37,209 nucleotides of DNA from contig NZ_QZWD01000027.1 of assembly GCF_003602005.1 (NCBI RefSeq), positions 1 to 37,209 of the forward strand, written 5' to 3'. Within the stretch, counting starts at the first letter, position 1, and every line of letters begins with the position of its first letter. Of the stretch, positions 34,545-37,209 are shown piece after piece. The position numbers and the translations under genes were made by a program. The stretch comes from Salinisphaera sp. Q1T1-3 (lineage in GTDB: Bacteria; Pseudomonadota; Gammaproteobacteria; Nevskiales; Salinisphaeraceae). A model generated the notes under the pieces. The model did not search any database and was not told the origin of the DNA. It saw only the letters and a program-made list of their open reading frames with translations.

Positions 34545-35006
34545 ATGACTAAATTATTCTATAGCTACTGCCACGCGGACGAGCAATTTCGCGACAGAAT
34601 GGAAAAAACTCTCTCATTGTTACGACGAAATGAAGGGTTAAACGAATGGCACGATAGAAAAATTACACCGGGCGCTCATATTAAGAATACTGTAAGGTCA
34701 CATATCGATACGTCGGAGATAGCTATATTTTTGATCAGTCCCGATTTTATCGACTCAGAAGCGTGCGTCGAGGAGTGGCTTTACTGTAGACGATTAGCGA
34801 AAGCCAACCAACTTTCTATGGTATCTATCATAGTGCGAGCGTGCGAGTGGACTGACTTCTACGATATTCAAGAATATTTGGCACTTCCGAAGGATGGCAC
34901 GCCGGTCAGCAGATGGGAGGATACGGACGAAGCTTGGCACGATGTTTACATCGGAATTAAATCGGTAGTGCTTGACCGAAAAAAAAAACTTCGAGCTCCG
35001 GACTGA
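34545..35006 (+). CDS. TIR-domain protein, probable NADase part of a TIR-STAND immune receptor
   Basis: The 153 residues are almost entirely a bacterial TIR domain. They include the opening KLFYSYCHADEQFRDRM, a BB-loop-like WHDRKITPG (35-43), IAIFLISPDFIDS, and the SEACVEEW motif with Glu77 in the position of the catalytic glutamate of NAD-cleaving TIRs. A closing DEAWHDVYIGIKSVV segment marks the natural end of the domain. Such TIRs degrade NAD+ or make cyclic ADP-ribose signals when a partner senses phage. The ORF ends six codons after a run of ten A (34979-34988). Removing one A would fuse it in frame to the following NTPase. No Shine-Dalgarno is seen before ATG 34545. Base composition is clearly AT-richer than the core genes, indicating transfer. 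Confidence 0.87.
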   Translation: MTKLFYSYCHADEQFRDRMEKTLSLLRRNEGLNEWHDRKITPGAHIKNTVRSHIDTSEIAIFLISPDFIDSEACVEEWLYCRRLAKANQLSMVSIIVRACEWTDFYDIQEYLALPKDGTPVSRWEDTDEAWHDVYIGIKSVVLDRKKKLRAPD

Positions 35007-37044
35007 TTTTAGAGAGAGCTTAGAAGACGTTGAGTTCTGTTCACAATCCGAACAGACACTTCAACTAACGGATTTGTTTGTCTTTCCTAAACTAGTCTTA
35101 GAAGACGAAGAACCAGCAAATGAAAAGCTAATCGGTAATACCGAACAGCTCCACGATTATAAACGACTGTTAATAGTGGGCGATGACCGAAGCGGAAAAA
35201 CTACAATACTGCGCCAAGTATTTCTTTCGTCAATTGAAAATAGCAATGCCGCACTGCTAATCAATCTAAACGAAATAAAAGCAAAAAAACCATCACTTGA
35301 AATCTTCAAACGTTGCTATAAAGAGCAATTCACTGGCTCTTTTGATCATTGGTTTGAAACCCCTAATAAAACAGTTTGCTTCGACGATTTATCAGAGGAT
35401 GGCCGCAGTCTCGATCATATAGAGTTCGCCGAAGACTTTTTCGATCACATTTTTGTCACCGTCGAGAGTGATAGGCACGTCTCATTCTTTCGTGATGATG
35501 TTCGGTTAGTCGATTACCAAAGATGTTACATATCTCCTTTCACACATACCAAACAAGAAAAGCTTATACGAAATTGGGTGAATAACCGTGGCGACATAAG
35601 CGATGCGTCGCTTTTCCACGAAGTCGATAGGCTTGAAAGGAACGTAAACTCTGTAATTTTAGATGACAAAATACTACCCAGATTTCCCTTTTTCATACTT
35701 TCAATACTTCAAACGTATGAAGCCTTTATGCCCAATGACTTAAAAATTACTGCATACGGGCATTGTTATTACGTCCTAATAATAGCCAGATTAGCAAAGG
35801 CCGGAGTTGACCCTAAAGACGAAGAGATACGCTCATGCTTCAACTTTTGCACTCTTCTTGCAAAGTCAATATACGACATCGATGAAAATGGCGGGAATAT
35901 TTCTCGATCAGACTTTCAAGAATTTGTTGATAATTACAGAGAAAAATTTATTATCACAGATGCCGTACTTAATAGGCTGGTTAGCGACAGAGGCTTAATA
36001 AAAGAAAGCGGCCATAACAGTTTTGGTTTCTCGCTTCCTTATAGTTATTATTTTTTCCTCGGCCGATCTTTAGCATTTCATTACAAAAAAAATCCTAGTG
36101 TGATTTCGTCAATGGTCGAATCCAGCCATTTACGAAAAAATGCCCTTGCGTTGATATTCGCCGTACACCACGCGGAAGACATTGGAATTATCGACGACGT
36201 AATCATCCATACGATGTGTGCTATCGACCATGTTCGCCCCGCAAAGCTCGATGCTCAAGAAACAAAAGTCTTTCAATCTCTAATTAAAGAAATACCCGAG
36301 CGCCTAGGTGGCAGCAAGTCCGTTCAAGAAAACCGAGCGAAAGATCGAGAGCACCGAGACAGAAACGAAAAAAGTGGCGCAACACAAAACGAAGACTTCG
36401 ATGAAGATACCGAAAACCCTGTCATTGAAATATATAAGACACATAAAAACATCGAAATACTCAGCCAAATTATTAAAAACAAATATGGCGACATTCCTCG
36501 CGATAAAGTTAAAGAAATAGCGGAGGCTATATGCAACTCGGGCCTAAGATTGATCAGCCTTTTACTTCACAATGAGTCGCAACTCGATGAGTTGATTGAT
36601 TATCTAGATGCTAAGTTTCGAGAAGAAAGCGACGTCAAATATGCCGACCTCACGCAAAAAGACTTGGATCACATACGAAAACTTGCGTCTTATTTGATTT
36701 TCTTTTGGACTATGTCTCATGTAGAAAAAATTGTCAGTAGTCTCGCCAAGCCTGAGCTGCATGAAGTTATTCAGGAAATGAAGGAAGATTCTAATACACC
36801 GGCTTTAGACATAATTCATTATTTTCATTCTTTGGATACATCCGTGAAGTTTAATAATCGGCAATTAGCGCTTCTTAAAGACTTAGTAAAAAAATACAGC
36901 CGCCCCGATTTAATTTTTGTTAAAAAAGTTCTCTCGATTAGAACTCAGCATCATATGAATACTCATTCACTCACTGGCCCACAAACTCAAGCCATTCGAG
37001 CCGCGTTAGCTTTGGATAGAAAACCATTCGATAAAATGAGATGA
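34972..37044 (+). CDS. STAND-type P-loop NTPase, second half of a TIR-STAND pair or broken fusion
   Basis: This is a 690-codon frame. A short N-terminal segment (FRESLEDVEF then LQLTDLFVFPKL) resembles the linker found before the NTPase in bacterial STAND receptors. Walker A is GDDRSGKT (residues 70-77), a probable Walker B is VCFDDL (135-140), and HIFVTVESD may hold a sensor residue. The middle is helical (winged-helix-like). Residues about 440-475 are a charged linker, and the C-terminal ~210 residues are a helical sensor-like region without recognisable TPR, LRR or pentapeptide repeats. The only start before Walker A is TTG 34972, closely preceded by TAG and without a ribosome-binding site. 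It overlaps the TIR ORF by 35 nt, +1 relative to it. Either slippage or frameshift on the A10 run, or a reading error, is suspected. Confidence 0.75.
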   Translation: MTEKKNFELRTDFRESLEDVEFCSQSEQTLQLTDLFVFPKLVLEDEEPANEKLIGNTEQLHDYKRLLIVGDDRSGKTTILRQVFLSSIENSNAALLINLNEIKAKKPSLEIFKRCYKEQFTGSFDHWFETPNKTVCFDDLSEDGRSLDHIEFAEDFFDHIFVTVESDRHVSFFRDDVRLVDYQRCYISPFTHTKQEKLIRNWVNNRGDISDASLFHEVDRLERNVNSVILDDKILPRFPFFILSILQTYEAFMPNDLKITAYGHCYYVLIIARLAKAGVDPKDEEIRSCFNFCTLLAKSIYDIDENGGNISRSDFQEFVDNYREKFIITDAVLNRLVSDRGLIKESGHNSFGFSLPYSYYFFLGRSLAFHYKKNPSVISSMVESSHLRKNALALIFAVHHAEDIGIIDDVIIHTMCAIDHVRPAKLDAQETKVFQSLIKEIPERLGGSKSVQENRAKDREHRDRNEKSGATQNEDFDEDTENPVIEIYKTHKNIEILSQIIKNKYGDIPRDKVKEIAEAICNSGLRLISLLLHNESQLDELIDYLDAKFREESDVKYADLTQKDLDHIRKLASYLIFFWTMSHVEKIVSSLAKPELHEVIQEMKEDSNTPALDIIHYFHSLDTSVKFNNRQLALLKDLVKKYSRPDLIFVKKVLSIRTQHHMNTHSLTGPQTQAIRAALALDRKPFDKMR
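34979..34988 (+). other. A10 homopolymer at the TIR/STAND junction
   Basis: Ten consecutive adenines lie in the overlap of the two frames. Nine would give one continuous ~832-codon TIR-STAND frame; ten separates them. Runs of this length are known sites of RNA-polymerase slippage, replication slippage (phase variation) and sequencing error. Confidence 0.9.
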
Positions 37045-37069
37045 ATCCTCAACTTTTTATAAAAAATAA

Positions 37070-37091
37070 TAGGGGACAGACCCAATGCCGT
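37070..37091. repeat. Possible end of an insertion sequence
   Basis: The AATAGGGGACAGACCCAATG-like stretch lies 26 nt after the NTPase stop and next to the 3' end of a transposase-like frame. Similar GGGGACAGACCC ends are often seen beside transposable elements. The opposite end is outside the window, so the inverted repeat cannot be verified. Confidence 0.35.
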
Positions 37092-37209
37092 TCACTTTAC
37101 GATTCGCACGGAATAATCCGGCCTTCGATTGAGCGGTTCATCGCCTTTTCGCGACAAATAGTCTTTCGTACGCCGCTTGATTCGCCTTGGATTGGTTCGG
37201 CCTCTGGGG
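37092..37209 (-). CDS. C-terminal fragment of a putative IS4-type transposase, N-terminus outside window
   Basis: On the minus strand an open frame enters from the window edge and ends at a TGA (37092-37094), giving 38 residues. The stretch GRTNPRRIKRRTKDYLS resembles the basic Arg/Lys-rich tail ('R-x-NPR-x-x-KR') common at the C-terminus of IS4-family DDE transposases. No catalytic residues lie within the visible part, so the assignment rests on this tail and the adjacent IS-like end. A different minus frame ending earlier was also considered. If right, an IS element borders the TIR-STAND segment on its right. Confidence 0.45.
   Translation of the reverse strand, partial: PRGRTNPRRIKRRTKDYLSRKGDEPLNRRPDYSVRIVK

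Noticed and set aside
34979-34988. Classical -1 ribosomal frameshift at the A-run as explanation for TIR-STAND fusion
   Set aside because: The NTPase frame is +1 relative to the TIR frame, so a -1 shift would enter the wrong frame. Loss of one A or gain of two A is needed instead.
1-37209. CRISPR array
   Set aside because: No regularly spaced direct repeats with unique spacers were seen. The repeats present are inverted or paired, not arrayed.

Overview
The window is a GC-rich chromosomal segment of a gammaproteobacterium. The evidence is a complete recC-recB-recD set, rdgC, a two-Mop ModE, a PatZ-like acetyltransferase, Lon and an S1/P1 plus RNase T2 nuclease pair. A halophile of the Salinisphaera type would fit, but that is inference from style and gene mix. 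The last ~3.2 kb (from about 33975) is conspicuously AT-rich and looks horizontally acquired.

Layout. 1-3400: a truncated creatininase-family amidohydrolase (-), a CPA1 Na+/H+ antiporter, a flavin-reductase-like protein and an MliC-type lipoprotein. 3402-3683 is a short element with terminal inverted repeats. 3785-8100: an atypical Nramp-like transporter (-), an M42 aminopeptidase, an LrgA/LrgB pair closed by an 18-bp hairpin, and a small heat-shock protein. 8229-10679: Lon protease. 10858-17304 (minus strand): glycosyltransferase plus polysaccharide deacetylase (4-nt overlap), ChaC, RdgC, a GST and an EAL phosphodiesterase (4-nt overlap), and a MOSC protein. 17419-22147 (plus strand): a PatZ-like protein with a shortened ATP-grasp region overlapping a DUF924 gene, then two secreted nucleases. 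22213-22289 is tRNA-Arg(CCU), followed by modE.

23313-23877 and 31861-32352 are two related ~0.5 kb non-coding elements. Each is bounded by inverted arms that themselves fold into hairpins with compensatory base changes. The first lies between modE and a GFA-family gene. The second sits inside the recBCD cluster, between recB and recD. recC and recB overlap by 4 nt and encode all expected motifs. RecD is complete, but its last ~380 nt switch abruptly to AT-richer codon use, so the edge of the foreign DNA lies within the recD gene itself.

The foreign segment holds a TIR-domain ORF followed by a STAND-type P-loop NTPase ORF in another frame. They overlap across a run of ten adenines (34979-34988). 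Loss of one A would give a single ~832-residue TIR-STAND protein, the architecture of bacterial NAD-depleting immune receptors. The NTPase ORF has no ATG before its Walker A motif, only a TTG at the junction. This is either a phase-variable or slippage-controlled immune receptor, a genuinely split two-gene system, or a homopolymer sequencing error. It is the most interesting object in the window. The right edge carries what appears to be the 3' end of an IS transposase, consistent with a mobile or defence island.
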